NCBI RefSeq assembly: GCF_018614875.1
Contig: NZ_JAGGNW010000024.1
Location: 1 to 59,929, forward strand
Direction of reading: 5' to 3'
DNA: 59,929 bases
DNA from: Variovorax paradoxus
GTDB lineage: Bacteria; Pseudomonadota; Gammaproteobacteria; Burkholderiales; Burkholderiaceae_C
The notes beneath the pieces were generated by a model. That model saw only the letters and a program-made list of their open reading frames with translations. It did no database searches and was not told where the DNA came from. How positions within the stretch are numbered: the first letter of the stretch is position 1; each line of letters begins with the position of its first letter. Of the stretch, positions 46,342 to 54,781 are shown piece by piece. Position numbers and translations under genes: made by a program.

Positions 46342-48690
46342 TCAGTTCGCCCAGCGCCAGTCCTCGATCTCCGGCATGTCCTTGCCGTGAACGGTGATGT
46401 AGGCGCGGTGCTCCAGCAGCTTGTCGCGCAGATGCTGCTGCACATGGCCTGCGCTGTTGCGAAAGCGCTCCACCCTTGCGATGGCATCGCTGGCCAGGTG
46501 GAAGCGGTCGAGCCGGTTGAGCACGGTCATGTCGAACGGGGTGGTGGTGGTGCCTTCCTCGAGGTAGCCGTGGACATGGAAGTTGTCGTGGTTGGTCCGC
46601 TTGTAGGTGAGCCGGTGGATCAGCGAGGGATAGCCGTGGAACGCGAAGATCACCGGCCGGTCGGCGGTGAAGATGGCGTCGAAGTCCGCGTCCGGCCGCC
46701 CGTGCGGATGGGCATTCGGCGACTGCAGCGCCATCAGGTCGACCACATTCACCACGCGCACCTTCAGCTCCGGGAGCATCTTGCGCAGCAGGTCGACGGC
46801 CGCCAGCGTTTCGAGCGTGGGCACGTCGCCGGCACAGGCCATCACCACGTCCGGGGCGGCGTCTTCGTCGTTGCTGGCCCAGCTCCAGATGCCGAGGCCC
46901 ACGGTGCAGTGGCGCACGGCGGATTCGATGTCCAGCCACTGCGGCCCCGGCTGCTTGCCCGCCACGATCACGTTCACGTAGTTGCGGCTCTTCAGGCAAT
47001 GGTCGACCACCGACAGCAGCGTGTTGGCGTCGGGCGGCAGGTACACGCGCACCACCTCGGCCTTCTTGTTCACCACATGGTCGAGGAAGCCCGGGTCCTG
47101 GTGGCTGAAGCCGTTGTGGTCCTGCCGCCAGACATGGCTGGTGAGCAGGTAGTTCAGCGAGGCGATCGGGCGGCGCCAGCCGATACAGCGCGCCACCTTG
47201 AGCCACTTGGCGTGCTGGTTGAACATCGAATCGACGATGTGGATGAAGGCCTCGTAGCACGAGAAGAAGCCATGACGCCCGGTGAGCAGGTAGCCTTCGA
47301 GCCAGCCTTGGCAGAGGTGCTCGCTGAGCACTTCCATCACCCGGCCGTCCGGCGACACGTGGTCGTCGCCGGCCGATATCTCGGCGGTGGAAGTTCGCGC
47401 GGTGACGTCGAACAGGGCGCCCAGCCGGTTCGACGTGGTCTCGTCCGGACCCATGACGCGGAAGTTGCGCGCCGCCTGGTTGCGCCGCATCACGTCGCGC
47501 AGGAACTGGCCCGCGACACGGGTGGCCTCGGAATCCGCCGCGCCCGGCGCCGCGACCGTCACGGCATGCTCGCGGAAGGGCGGCATGGCCAGGTCCCGGA
47601 GCAGCAGGCCGCCGTTGGCATGCGGATTGGCGCTCATGCGCTTCGGCCCCTTCGGTGCCAGCGCCGCGATCTCCGGCCGTAGCGCGCCGCTCGCGTCGAA
47701 CAGTTCCTCGGGCCGGTAGCTGCGCATCCAGTCTTCCAGCAGGCCCACATGCTCCGGCTTGGTGGAAAAGCCGGTCAGCGGTACCTGGTGCGCGCGGAAC
47801 GTGCCTTCGATCGGCAGGCCGTCCACCTGCCGCGGCCCGGTCCATCCCTTGGGCGAACGCAGCACGATCACCGGCCAGCGCGGTCGTTCGCGAAACCCGT
47901 TCTGTCGGGCACTCGCCTGGATGGCATGGATCCGGTCGAGCGCCTTGTCGAGCGCGGCCGCCATCAGGCGGTGCATCTGCGCGGGCTCGTGGCCGGCGAC
48001 GAAGCAGGGCTCGTGTCCATAGCCTCGCAGCAGTTGCGTCAGCTCTTCGTCCCCGATGCGCGCGAGCACCGTGGGACCGGCGATCTTGTAGCCGTTCAGG
48101 TGCAGCACCGGCAGCACCGCGCCGTCCGTCTCGGGGTTCAGGAACTTGTTGGAATGCCAGCTGGCCGCGAGCGCGCCGGTTTCGGCCTCGCCGTCGCCGA
48201 TCACGCAGCAGGCGAGCAGGCCGGGGTTGTCGAACACCGCGCCGTAGGCGTGCAGCAGCGAATACCCGAGCTCGCCGCCTTCATGGATCGAGCCCGGGGT
48301 TTCCGGCGCCACGTGGCTCGGAATGCCGCCCGGAAACGAGAACTGCGTGAAGAGCCGCTGCATGCCATCGGCGTTCTGACCGATGGCGGGGTATACCTCG
48401 CTGTAGGTGCCCTCGAGATAGGTGTTGGCGACCACGCCCGGCCCGCCATGGCCCGGGCCGGCGATGAATATGGCGTCGAGCTCGCGGGCCGCGATGGCGC
48501 GGTTCATGTGCGCATAGACGAAGTTGAGGCCCGGCGTCGTGCCCCAGTGGCCCAGCAGGCGCGGCTTGATGTGCGAAAGGTTCAGCTTCTCTCGCAGCAG
48601 GGGGTTGTCCATCAGGTAGATCTGGCCCACGGACAGGTAGTTGGCTGCGCGCCACCAGGCGTCCAGCAGCGCGAAGTCGCGCTCAGTCAT
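46342..48690 (-). CDS. xfp: Phosphoketolase
   Basis: A 782-residue thiamine-diphosphate enzyme that splits xylulose 5-phosphate and/or fructose 6-phosphate with phosphate to acetyl phosphate plus a sugar phosphate. Family signatures include LGHWGTTPGLNFVYAHMNR, GPGHGGPGVVANTYLEGTY, SFPGGIPSHVAPETPGSIHEGGELGY (cut by the limit here) and the cofactor motif GDGEAETG. Length is usual. It overlaps the BON gene end by 8 bases, so the two are co-translated. With cbb3 and stress genes around it, a fermentative or low-oxygen ATP-conserving role is plausible. Confidence 0.93.
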   Translation of the reverse strand: MTERDFALLDAWWRAANYLSVGQIYLMDNPLLREKLNLSHIKPRLLGHWGTTPGLNFVYAHMNRAIAARELDAIFIAGPGHGGPGVVANTYLEGTYSEVYPAIGQNADGMQRLFTQFSFPGGIPSHVAPETPGSIHEGGELGYSLLHAYGAVFDNPGLLACCVIGDGEAETGALAASWHSNKFLNPETDGAVLPVLHLNGYKIAGPTVLARIGDEELTQLLRGYGHEPCFVAGHEPAQMHRLMAAALDKALDRIHAIQASARQNGFRERPRWPVIVLRSPKGWTGPRQVDGLPIEGTFRAHQVPLTGFSTKPEHVGLLEDWMRSYRPEELFDASGALRPEIAALAPKGPKRMSANPHANGGLLLRDLAMPPFREHAVTVAAPGAADSEATRVAGQFLRDVMRRNQAARNFRVMGPDETTSNRLGALFDVTARTSTAEISAGDDHVSPDGRVMEVLSEHLCQGWLEGYLLTGRHGFFSCYEAFIHIVDSMFNQHAKWLKVARCIGWRRPIASLNYLLTSHVWRQDHNGFSHQDPGFLDHVVNKKAEVVRVYLPPDANTLLSVVDHCLKSRNYVNVIVAGKQPGPQWLDIESAVRHCTVGLGIWSWASNDEDAAPDVVMACAGDVPTLETLAAVDLLRKMLPELKVRVVNVVDLMALQSPNAHPHGRPDADFDAIFTADRPVIFAFHGYPSLIHRLTYKRTNHDNFHVHGYLEEGTTTTPFDMTVLNRLDRFHLASDAIARVERFRNSAGHVQQHLRDKLLEHRAYITVHGKDMPEIEDWRWAN

Positions 48691-48913
48691 CGTTCGACAA
48701 TTCCGGCGTGGTCAGCCGATTCACGATGGTGGTGATGCCTTCCGCGCGGCGCACGGCGCGCTCGACCGCGGCTTTCAGGCTCTCGCTGGCCAGCTTGCCC
48801 TGCAGGATGACCACGCCGTCCTCCACGCACACGTCGACATCGCATCCGACCACCGCCGGGTCCCAGTTCAGCTGGGCGAAGACCTCGTGCCTGAGTTGAA
48901 TATCGGGGTTCAT
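48683..48913 (-). CDS. Small BON-domain protein
   Basis: A 76-residue single BON domain (IQLRHEVFAQLNWDPAV, GVVILQGKLASESLKAAVERA, VNRLTTPEL). BON domains bind phospholipid or serve as stress-associated interaction modules. No signal peptide is seen, so the protein is probably cytoplasmic, as for BON-containing stress proteins. It is co-translated with phosphoketolase. AAAGG precedes the ATG at suitable distance. Confidence 0.85.
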   Translation of the reverse strand: MNPDIQLRHEVFAQLNWDPAVVGCDVDVCVEDGVVILQGKLASESLKAAVERAVRRAEGITTIVNRLTTPELSNDD

Positions 48914-48960
48914 GTCAAACCTTTCGAAGAAGAGGGGGCTTCTTGCTCGGCATCTGCCAT

Positions 48961-48984
48961 CCGCATCGTGTTCGCGTGATGCGG
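48961..48984 (+). repeat. Strong hairpin with UUCG loop
   Basis: Arms CCGCATCGTG and CGTGATGCGG flank TTCG, giving a 10-bp stem in plus-strand RNA (two G-U pairs). In minus-strand RNA two positions mispair, so a plus-strand transcript is favoured. It lies in the 234-base spacer between the BON gene and the 71-residue gene, 163 bases upstream of the latter. Confidence 0.5.
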
Positions 48985-49147
48985 CACTGGTTGGTGCCAT
49001 CTTCGGCGCACACGGTTCGCACCTGGCCTTCGCCCTGCAATTCCAGTGCGTCGTGCGGGTCTTTTTGCATCGGCCGCGACTGGCGCGGATCGCAGGCGCT
49101 GGATACGATGTACTGCACGATTTCACTTCCGGACAAAGGAAAACACC

Positions 49148-49363
49148 ATGAACAGCTACGTTCCCGTGTCACCGGCATGGACCGATGCCTACTTTCGTTC
49201 CATGCTCGATTGGCAGGCGGCTTGCAGCACCAGCGTGCTGCAGGCGCAGCAGATGCAATGGGAGATGCTGGCTGCCTGGCAACAGTCGGCCAAGGCCGTC
49301 CAGCAGGAGCTGTGGGACCAGTGGACCAGCCATTTCGGCGGCGGCGTGCCGCTGGACGGCTGA
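49148..49363 (+). CDS. Small Trp/Gln-rich hypothetical protein
   Basis: A 71-residue protein with an amphipathic helical middle (WQAACSTSVLQAQQMQWEML, then AAWQQSAKAVQQELWDQW) and a Gly-rich end. AAAGGA precedes the ATG. The Gln/Ala-rich amphipathic helix is vaguely like phasins, but there is no firm match. It is on the opposite strand to the neighbouring stress genes. Confidence 0.6.
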   Translation: MNSYVPVSPAWTDAYFRSMLDWQAACSTSVLQAQQMQWEMLAAWQQSAKAVQQELWDQWTSHFGGGVPLDG

Positions 49364-49388
49364 GCCCGCCGCCACCGGCTGGCCTGGC

Positions 49389-49898
49389 CTATTCGCTCGC
49401 CAGAACGCCGCTCGGGATCGTGAAGCGCGCCGCATCCGCCTTGGCATGCGATTCGGGCGCGCGCACCAGCAGCACCGGAATGCTCGCGGTCCGCAGGATC
49501 TGCTCGGCGCTGCTGCCCATCACCATGCGGCCCAGGCCGCGGCGTCCGTGCGTTCCCAGCACGATCAGGTCCGCGGACCATGAAGCCGCCTCGGCCGCGA
49601 CCCGATCGGGGACAGCCCCCCTGAAGTTGTCGCACAGCACCGAATCGGCCTCGACGCCTTCGGCGGCCGCCTTTGCCTTGCCTTCCTCGAGCAGCCTGGC
49701 GGCAGTGGCACGCATTTCCTTGAGCCAGTCGCCCACATGGCCCGAATAGGCATCCATTGCCAGGGCGAAGGAGAGCTCGTCGACGACGTGAAACAGGCGC
49801 AGGCGTCCCCCGGTGACCTTGGCAAGGCGAATGGCCTCGCCCAGGCCATGGTCGGATGTCGAACTTCCATCGACAGGAACAAGTATTCGCTGGTACAT
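49389..49898 (-). CDS. Universal stress protein (UspA family)
   Basis: A 169-residue Usp-domain protein. The N-terminus MYQRILVPVDGS and the ATP-binding loop G-x2-G-x9-G-S (GTHGRRGLGRMVMGSS) are intact, so it is likely an ATP-binding Usp. GCGAGGA lies before the ATG. The upstream region carries an FNR-type box, suggesting induction at low oxygen like Pseudomonas anaerobic Usp proteins. Confidence 0.9.
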   Translation of the reverse strand: MYQRILVPVDGSSTSDHGLGEAIRLAKVTGGRLRLFHVVDELSFALAMDAYSGHVGDWLKEMRATAARLLEEGKAKAAAEGVEADSVLCDNFRGAVPDRVAAEAASWSADLIVLGTHGRRGLGRMVMGSSAEQILRTASIPVLLVRAPESHAKADAARFTIPSGVLASE

Positions 49899-49961
49899 GG
49901 TGTCCTCGCTTTGGTTTGAAGTGGGTATGCGGCCAGTGTCCGGGCCGGTGCGAGACGCGGC

Positions 49962-49975
49962 TTGATGCGGATCAA
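49962..49975. promoter_or_regulatory. FNR/Anr box between UspA and hemerythrin genes
   Basis: TTGATGCGGATCAA is a perfect match to TTGAT-N4-ATCAA, 64 bases upstream of the UspA start (minus) and 113 bases upstream of the hemerythrin-like start (plus). Confidence 0.83.
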
Positions 49976-50022
49976 GCGAAAGCGTCGTCGCAGGCGAAAT
50001 GATCGAACGGGATGCACGGCGT

Positions 50023-50036
50023 TTGATCTGCAGCAA
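50023..50036. promoter_or_regulatory. Imperfect FNR-like box
   Basis: TTGATCTGCAGCAA keeps one perfect half site; the other differs by one base. Its centre is 61 bases from the perfect box and it lies 52 bases before the hemerythrin-like ATG, so it may serve that gene. Confidence 0.5.
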
Positions 50037-50087
50037 CCCTGTGCACGCGCGAACCCGGAAGCTTCGGGTACGCACAGGAGCCATTCA

Positions 50088-50672
50088 ATGACCCACGCCA
50101 CCCTTCGCATCATTCGTCAGGAGCATGCGGCACTCGCCGCCATGCTGCGCTCCATCATCATGCTGCTCGAACAGCACCGCCGCAAGGGGACCTCGCCCGA
50201 CTTCGCGGCCTTGCGGGCGATGCTGTTCTACGTCGACGAATTTCCGGAAAAAAGGCATCACCGCAAGGAGAGCGAGCTGCTGTTTCCCAAGCTGCGCGCC
50301 AAAACGCCGATCTCGCGCGAGCTGATGGACCGGCTTGACAACGACCATGCCTGGGGCGAGCGAAAGATCCGCAACGTCGAGCATGCGCTGCTGGCTTTCG
50401 AGATGCTGGGCGACTCGCGGCGGGCGGCCTTCGAGAGCGCCATGGCGCAGTACGTCGAGTTCTATCTGAACCACATGGCGATGGAGGAGAAGGAGATTCT
50501 TCCGCTCGCCGAGCGCGTGCTGACCCCCGAAGACTGGCGCGAACTCGACGACGCGTTCCGCAGGAACCGGGACCCGCTCACCGGGTACCGGCCGGAGCGC
50601 GAATACGAGGCGCTCTTCACGCGCATCGTGAATATGGTGCCCGCGCCGATCGGGCTGGGCCTCGCCGACTAG
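50088..50672 (+). CDS. Hemerythrin HHE-domain protein
   Basis: A 194-residue protein with a four-helix HHE cation-binding domain. Likely di-iron ligands are His13 (RQEHAAL), His57/58 and Glu61 (RHHRKESELLFP), His87 (DNDHAWGE), and His129 with Glu133 (YLNHMAMEE). Hemerythrin-like proteins bind oxygen or sense iron, oxygen or NO. A C-terminal extension (about 150-194) lies outside the domain. The upstream FNR-like sites fit oxygen-linked control. It overlaps the convergent transpeptidase stop by 4 bases. Confidence 0.87.
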   Translation: MTHATLRIIRQEHAALAAMLRSIIMLLEQHRRKGTSPDFAALRAMLFYVDEFPEKRHHRKESELLFPKLRAKTPISRELMDRLDNDHAWGERKIRNVEHALLAFEMLGDSRRAAFESAMAQYVEFYLNHMAMEEKEILPLAERVLTPEDWRELDDAFRRNRDPLTGYRPEREYEALFTRIVNMVPAPIGLGLAD

Positions 50673-51538
50673 GACACCGGCGCTGGGCTCGCCTTGATCC
50701 CTGCCTTGACGGCCGGCGCGGGCGACCAGGCGGGCCGTTTGATCCGGCCGCTGTCGACGACGATGAGGTAGCGCCCGGCGCCTTCGATGGGTGTCTGGTC
50801 CGCCGGCAGCACCCACGGCGCGGCGCCTTCGGCCTTGGCGTCGAGGTAGCCCGCATCCAGCACACCCAGGCGGTCGAGCAGCCGGTTCAGGCTGGCCGGA
50901 ATGCGGATGCAACCCTTCGATTGCACGCTGCCCAGCCGTTCTTCCAGCCGGTCGGGATCGGTGGCGTGCATCTGCAGCCGCATCGTGCTCGTGCCGCCCC
51001 GGCCCCACAGGCGCCGTGCCTGCTGCCACCCGAGATCGAAGACGCGCATTCCCCTTAGGCCATAGCCGCGAATGCCGAACTCGTTGCGCGAACCCTCCGC
51101 GCGGAAATCGGGATTCGCAACCGAATGTTCGAAAACGCCGAGCGGCGTCTCGAAGTACTCGAACCCGCCGGGGCGCCCGGTCGATACGGGCGAAGCACCC
51201 ACCAGCACGGGCGCAGCGCCAGCCGCAAGCCAGAAGATGAAGATCGCCTGGACCGAGGCGCTGCGGTCCACCAGCACGACGTACCGGGATTGCTCGACAG
51301 CGATGCCCGCGCGCTTGAGTTCATCGAGCGCGAGACTGCCGTATCGCTGCGCTTCTTCCGGCGGCGGCTCGAGCCGGCGATCCACCTGCTCCATGAAAGC
51401 CTGGCGCAGTCGCGCCGGATCGGCCCAGGAGGTGGCCAGCGCCCCGGCGAGCGCGGCCAACACGCACGCCCGGATGATGCGACGCAGGGCGCCGGCAACG
51501 GCCGCGCCTGTGTTCGTTTCTGCTCCCATGTCTTTCAT
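50669..51538 (-). CDS. L,D-transpeptidase (YkuD domain)
   Basis: A 289-residue exported protein with a signal anchor (IIRACVLAALAGALATSWA) and a YkuD domain in the second half. The catalytic motif is the His in QMHATDPD and the Cys in SVQSKGCIRIP. These enzymes make 3-3 peptidoglycan links or attach proteins to murein. The N-terminal portion (60-120) is unusual and includes VVLVDRSASVQAIFIFWL. It is the only gene between the hemerythrin-like gene and the remnant. Confidence 0.85.
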   Translation of the reverse strand: MKDMGAETNTGAAVAGALRRIIRACVLAALAGALATSWADPARLRQAFMEQVDRRLEPPPEEAQRYGSLALDELKRAGIAVEQSRYVVLVDRSASVQAIFIFWLAAGAAPVLVGASPVSTGRPGGFEYFETPLGVFEHSVANPDFRAEGSRNEFGIRGYGLRGMRVFDLGWQQARRLWGRGGTSTMRLQMHATDPDRLEERLGSVQSKGCIRIPASLNRLLDRLGVLDAGYLDAKAEGAAPWVLPADQTPIEGAGRYLIVVDSGRIKRPAWSPAPAVKAGIKASPAPVS

Positions 51539-51675
51539 ACCTGCGAGGGCCGGCGAATTGCACAGGCCCTGTCTTGTTCGTGCGTCGCAAACAGCGCGAG
51601 TTCCCCGGGTCGGTACCGGGCAGACCGCGTCTCGTGGCCCGCTGGCGGCGGAATTCGCGCTGCGCCGAACCCGGT

Positions 51676-51810
51676 TCAGCCCCGCCGGTCTTGCTGCGCA
51701 ATGACCTTGTCGAGCGTCAACGGATGGTCGCGCAGGCGTCGAGTGGGGGTGGTGCGGGTGTCGACTTCGAACGTGTGCGCCTGGCCGTTGACTTCGAGCC
51801 GCACCGCCAT
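51676..51810 (-). pseudogene. Remnant of molybdenum hydroxylase [2Fe-2S] small subunit
   Basis: A 44-codon ORF (ATG 51810) whose start MAVRLEVNGQAHTFEVD, followed by TRTTP and LRDH, looks like the first 30 residues of xanthine-dehydrogenase-family iron-sulfur subunits (PaoA/IorA type). The [2Fe-2S] Cys motifs are absent. The flanks (51539-51675 and 51811-51885) hold no other gene I can identify. This is probably a decayed fragment. Confidence 0.5.
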
Positions 51811-51885
51811 GCGCTACGGCGGCGGGTCGCTGGCGACGGGATCGGGCAGGCGAAGACCGACCCTGGGATGGGCCGGCCGGCCTTG

Positions 51886-53262
51886 TCAGGGCTGGAGGAA
51901 GACGACGCGCTGGGCGATGAGCACGCCGTTGACGACCGAGTTGCCGACGACGGTGACGCGGCGGCCGTTGGCCAGGTCGGCGACGGTGCCGTTCTCGAAC
52001 GCCGTCCCGGGGCTGCCCGCATTCACCGACCGGCCCTGCACCTTGAAGTCCGAAGGCGACTGGTAGCCGCCGATGGCTCCGATCAGTGTGAAATCGACCG
52101 GGCCGCCCACGCCCGGGATGTTGCGGATGCGCAGCTTCTTCGCCACCAGCACGCCGTTGCTCGACACGAACCCGTCGATTTCGACCTTGACGCCGTTGCC
52201 GACGGAACTCGGCAGGCCGCCCGTGACGAGGGCATTCGAGGCGTCGATGCTCGTTCCGAGCACCTTGAAACTGCCGAGCCCGCCGTAGTCGGTGACGACG
52301 CCCGCAAGTTGAACCGCCGCGGCATTCAGCGTGGGTACTGCGTACCAGCCCTGCACCTTGGCGGCATTGAAGATGCCGAGCGCCGGCGCCGTGCTGCCGC
52401 GCACGCGCACGATGCGGCCATCCATCAGCGTGGCCTCGTCGATGCCGCCAGAGAACGAGGCCGTTGCGTACCGCACCGTGAGTTGGCCGATCATGAAGGT
52501 CCCGGCGATCCGGTCGAGGCTCTTCACGGCGCCCGTGACCAGCGGCTCGACCGAGGCCGGCCGCAGGTCGACGCGCGTGGCGCGCAGCGTGCCCGGTGCG
52601 GAAGGCAGGCCCCAGACCTGCACGACGTTGCCGTCCACGGCTTGCGCGAGGCCGGTCGCGTCGCCCCAGACCGTGGCGTTGTCGATGGTGACCATGGTGC
52701 CCATGACGACGAAACTGCCCTTCGCAACGTCGATGGTCGACACGGCGCCGCGCAGTTCGGCGGCCGATTCGACCTGCTGCGCCGTGGCCGCGGTGAACTC
52801 GCTGTCGATCTTGCCGGCAATGCGCACGCTCATGCCGATCTGCAGCTCGGTGGTGTCTTCGAGGCTGAAGCTCGCGGCGTCGGTGTTGTAGCGCACGCCG
52901 TTGAGAATGACGCTGCCGATACCGCCGACCGAGCCGATGCCGGTGGCGTCGGCGGTGCTCACGCCGGTGCCGCCCGAGCCCACGCCCGAGCCATCGCCGC
53001 TGCCATTGCCGGCGGTGCTCGTACCGTCCGTGCTGCCTGCGGTACCGGTGCCGGTGCCGCTCGTGCCATCCGTTGCGCCGGTGCTTCCCGTGCCCGTTCC
53101 GCCCGAGGCGTCGCTTCCCGAGCCCGTCGAGGCGCTCGCGGCGGTGCCGCCCAGGCTGCTGCTGCCTGCCGAGCTACCGCCGCCGCCCCCGCCGCACGAC
53201 AGCAGCAAGGCCATCGTCCCGGCAACGAGGATGCCGCGCATCCATCGGTGGTGGTTCTTCAT
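51886..53262 (-). CDS. DUF5666-type lipoprotein
   Basis: A 458-residue lipoprotein with signal peptide and lipobox (MALLLSCGG). A Gly/Ser/Thr-rich linker covers about 25-110. It is followed by repeated beta-rich DUF5666-like units (TELQIGMSVRIAGKID, GTMVTIDNATVWG, VKVEIDGFVSSNGVLVAKKL, GRRVTVVGNSVVNGVLIAQR). The function of DUF5666 is unknown. The start overlaps the DUF6502 stop (ATGA), so the two are made together. The linker DNA is GC-rich but not perfectly repetitive. Confidence 0.82.
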   Translation of the reverse strand: MKNHHRWMRGILVAGTMALLLSCGGGGGGSSAGSSSLGGTAASASTGSGSDASGGTGTGSTGATDGTSGTGTGTAGSTDGTSTAGNGSGDGSGVGSGGTGVSTADATGIGSVGGIGSVILNGVRYNTDAASFSLEDTTELQIGMSVRIAGKIDSEFTAATAQQVESAAELRGAVSTIDVAKGSFVVMGTMVTIDNATVWGDATGLAQAVDGNVVQVWGLPSAPGTLRATRVDLRPASVEPLVTGAVKSLDRIAGTFMIGQLTVRYATASFSGGIDEATLMDGRIVRVRGSTAPALGIFNAAKVQGWYAVPTLNAAAVQLAGVVTDYGGLGSFKVLGTSIDASNALVTGGLPSSVGNGVKVEIDGFVSSNGVLVAKKLRIRNIPGVGGPVDFTLIGAIGGYQSPSDFKVQGRSVNAGSPGTAFENGTVADLANGRRVTVVGNSVVNGVLIAQRVVFLQP

Positions 53263-54101
53263 CGTGTTCCTTTTTCCCGCTGCGCGGCGACGGGAGGCGC
53301 GCCCGGCGCCGCCTCGTCTTCATAGTAGGTGTAGATCCCGACGCGGATGCGCCCCTTGGCGCCCTCGGGCGCGCGGTCGACTGCGCGATTCATTTCGCCC
53401 GCCAGCTCGAGGTGCAGGGCCGTCCAGCGTTCGCGCACCAGTCGATGGATATTCTCGCAGTCCTCCAGGCTGAGGCCGCGCGCATACACCGCGCGCTCGA
53501 GCATGCGCGGCTGTTCGCCGAGGGTGTTGGACACCGCCGCCAGCAGGTGGTCGCGGCCGTTGTCTCCAAGGAACGCAAGCATCGACTGCAGATCGTCCAC
53601 CGGCACGAAGCCGCTCACCTTGAGTTCGGCGCAGCCGTCCTGTTCGGCCGCCATGTTCAGGCGCACCAGCTCGTCGAGGATGGTTCGATGGTGCACATTG
53701 CCGCGGCTGCCGAGCCTGGCCACGGTTTCGAAGGAGGGCGCGTCGTCGCCGTCCGCGGTGATCGGCAGGCGCTGGAAAGCCTGGTTTTCCGACACCATCT
53801 GCAGCCACAGCGTGAAAGTCTTGGCCGCAGCCGATATTTCGGTGTGGGGCAGGGCGTCCACGGTGTCGCGGACCTTGGCGGTCACCGCCTTGCGGTTCAG
53901 CCCGGTGGTGACGGACAGCTGGCTGATATTGGGTTTTGCCACCCCCTGCTGGCGCCAGGAGCGGGTGGCCTCCTCCAGCAGCAGGTCGCGCAGCAGGACC
54001 TCCAGGTGCGGATGCTTGACCCCCATCGACAGGGCGAGCCTGACCACCGGCCGCAGGATGCGGGCGCAGGCGGCAAGTGCCCAGTCGAGCTGGTGTTCCA
54101 T
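53259..54101 (-). CDS. DUF6502 family protein
   Basis: A 280-residue cytoplasmic, mostly helical protein with an N-terminus MEHQLDWALAACARILRPVV. Residues 60-80 (NISQLSVTTGLNRKAVTAKV) look like a helix-turn-helix. The family recurs next to DUF5666 lipoproteins in betaproteobacteria, so it may regulate them or partner in an unknown process. The stop overlaps the DUF5666 start. No catalytic motif is seen. Confidence 0.78.
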   Translation of the reverse strand: MEHQLDWALAACARILRPVVRLALSMGVKHPHLEVLLRDLLLEEATRSWRQQGVAKPNISQLSVTTGLNRKAVTAKVRDTVDALPHTEISAAAKTFTLWLQMVSENQAFQRLPITADGDDAPSFETVARLGSRGNVHHRTILDELVRLNMAAEQDGCAELKVSGFVPVDDLQSMLAFLGDNGRDHLLAAVSNTLGEQPRMLERAVYARGLSLEDCENIHRLVRERWTALHLELAGEMNRAVDRAPEGAKGRIRVGIYTYYEDEAAPGAPPVAAQREKGTR

Positions 54102-54392
54102 GAAATGAGGCGTTTTTTCTGATGCGGATGCGGTGCGGCGGCCTGAACTGGCTGGGCCCCGGGGGCCGTACATCAGTGCACTATTGTCCGCGTCGCCGAG
54201 GATCGCACAAAAAAGACCTCTTTCATGCGGCGCAGCTGCCTGCATCGGTCCGCGTGACCCGGCAGACAAGGGCGCCGGGGCGAGGAAGCTTCCGACTAGG
54301 GGACGCCGATGTCGTCCTACGCCCGGCCCCGGGGCTGCTCCCAGAATCGGTTTGTTCCAACTGATGTTCCTTGTACGAGCAGGAGGCCCACG
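54102..54392. other. Divergent intergenic region
   Basis: This 291-base spacer lies between DUF6502 and the small ESFPASDP protein. It has a GC palindrome (GGCCCCGGGGGCC near 54156-54168), an A-run near 54208 and a purine-rich Shine-Dalgarno (AGGAGG, 54381-54386) for the plus gene. I see no convincing ORF or consensus promoter. Confidence 0.45.
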
Positions 54393-54623
54393 ATGACTTC
54401 GGAAAAAGCCTTTCCCTTTCCCACCTCCAAGAGCCATGGCAAGCCGTCCGCCGAGCCCGCCAAGCCGACCGAGCAGGCCCCGAGCGAGGAGGCGCTGGAC
54501 AGCGGGGTCGAAGAATCATTTCCCGCCAGCGACCCGGTGTCCGTCACGGTGACGAAGGTCAAGCTGCCCAAGGCGCCGCAAGACAAGGCGCAGGAGGCCC
54601 GCGACGCGGACGCCAAGAGGTAG
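54393..54623 (+). CDS. Small stress-type protein with ESFPASDP motif
   Basis: A 76-residue charged, Lys/Pro/Glu-rich, probably disordered protein containing DSGVEESFPASDPVSVTVTK, a motif shared by many small uncharacterised proteobacterial proteins. AGGAGG precedes the ATG at ideal spacing. The strong ribosome binding site suggests high expression. Function is unknown. Confidence 0.78.
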   Translation: MTSEKAFPFPTSKSHGKPSAEPAKPTEQAPSEEALDSGVEESFPASDPVSVTVTKVKLPKAPQDKAQEARDADAKR

Positions 54624-54660
54624 CCAGCCTTCAGCGGCATCATCCCGTTCTCCTACAACG

Positions 54661-54740
54661 AGCCGCGCTGCGAACCGACCCGGCGCGGCTGGCAAGGACC
54701 TAGCTTTCCTGAGGCCGGGCATCCAGTCCGGCACGGCCTC
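54661..54740. repeat. Two hairpins downstream of the ESFPASDP gene
   Basis: AGCCGCGC/GCGCGGCT (54661-54668 and 54683-54690) and GAGGCCG/CGGCCTC (54711-54717 and 54734-54740) are perfect arm pairs. The first may terminate the upstream gene; neither has a T tract. They could also be part of the next gene's leader. Confidence 0.4.
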
Positions 54741-54781
54741 TATCCGCCGGGGATTGCCGGCTTTCTTCAGGAGACACGACC

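Noticed and set aside
54711..54740. Rho-independent terminator
   Set aside because: The stem is good, but no T-rich tract follows, so it is reported only as a hairpin.
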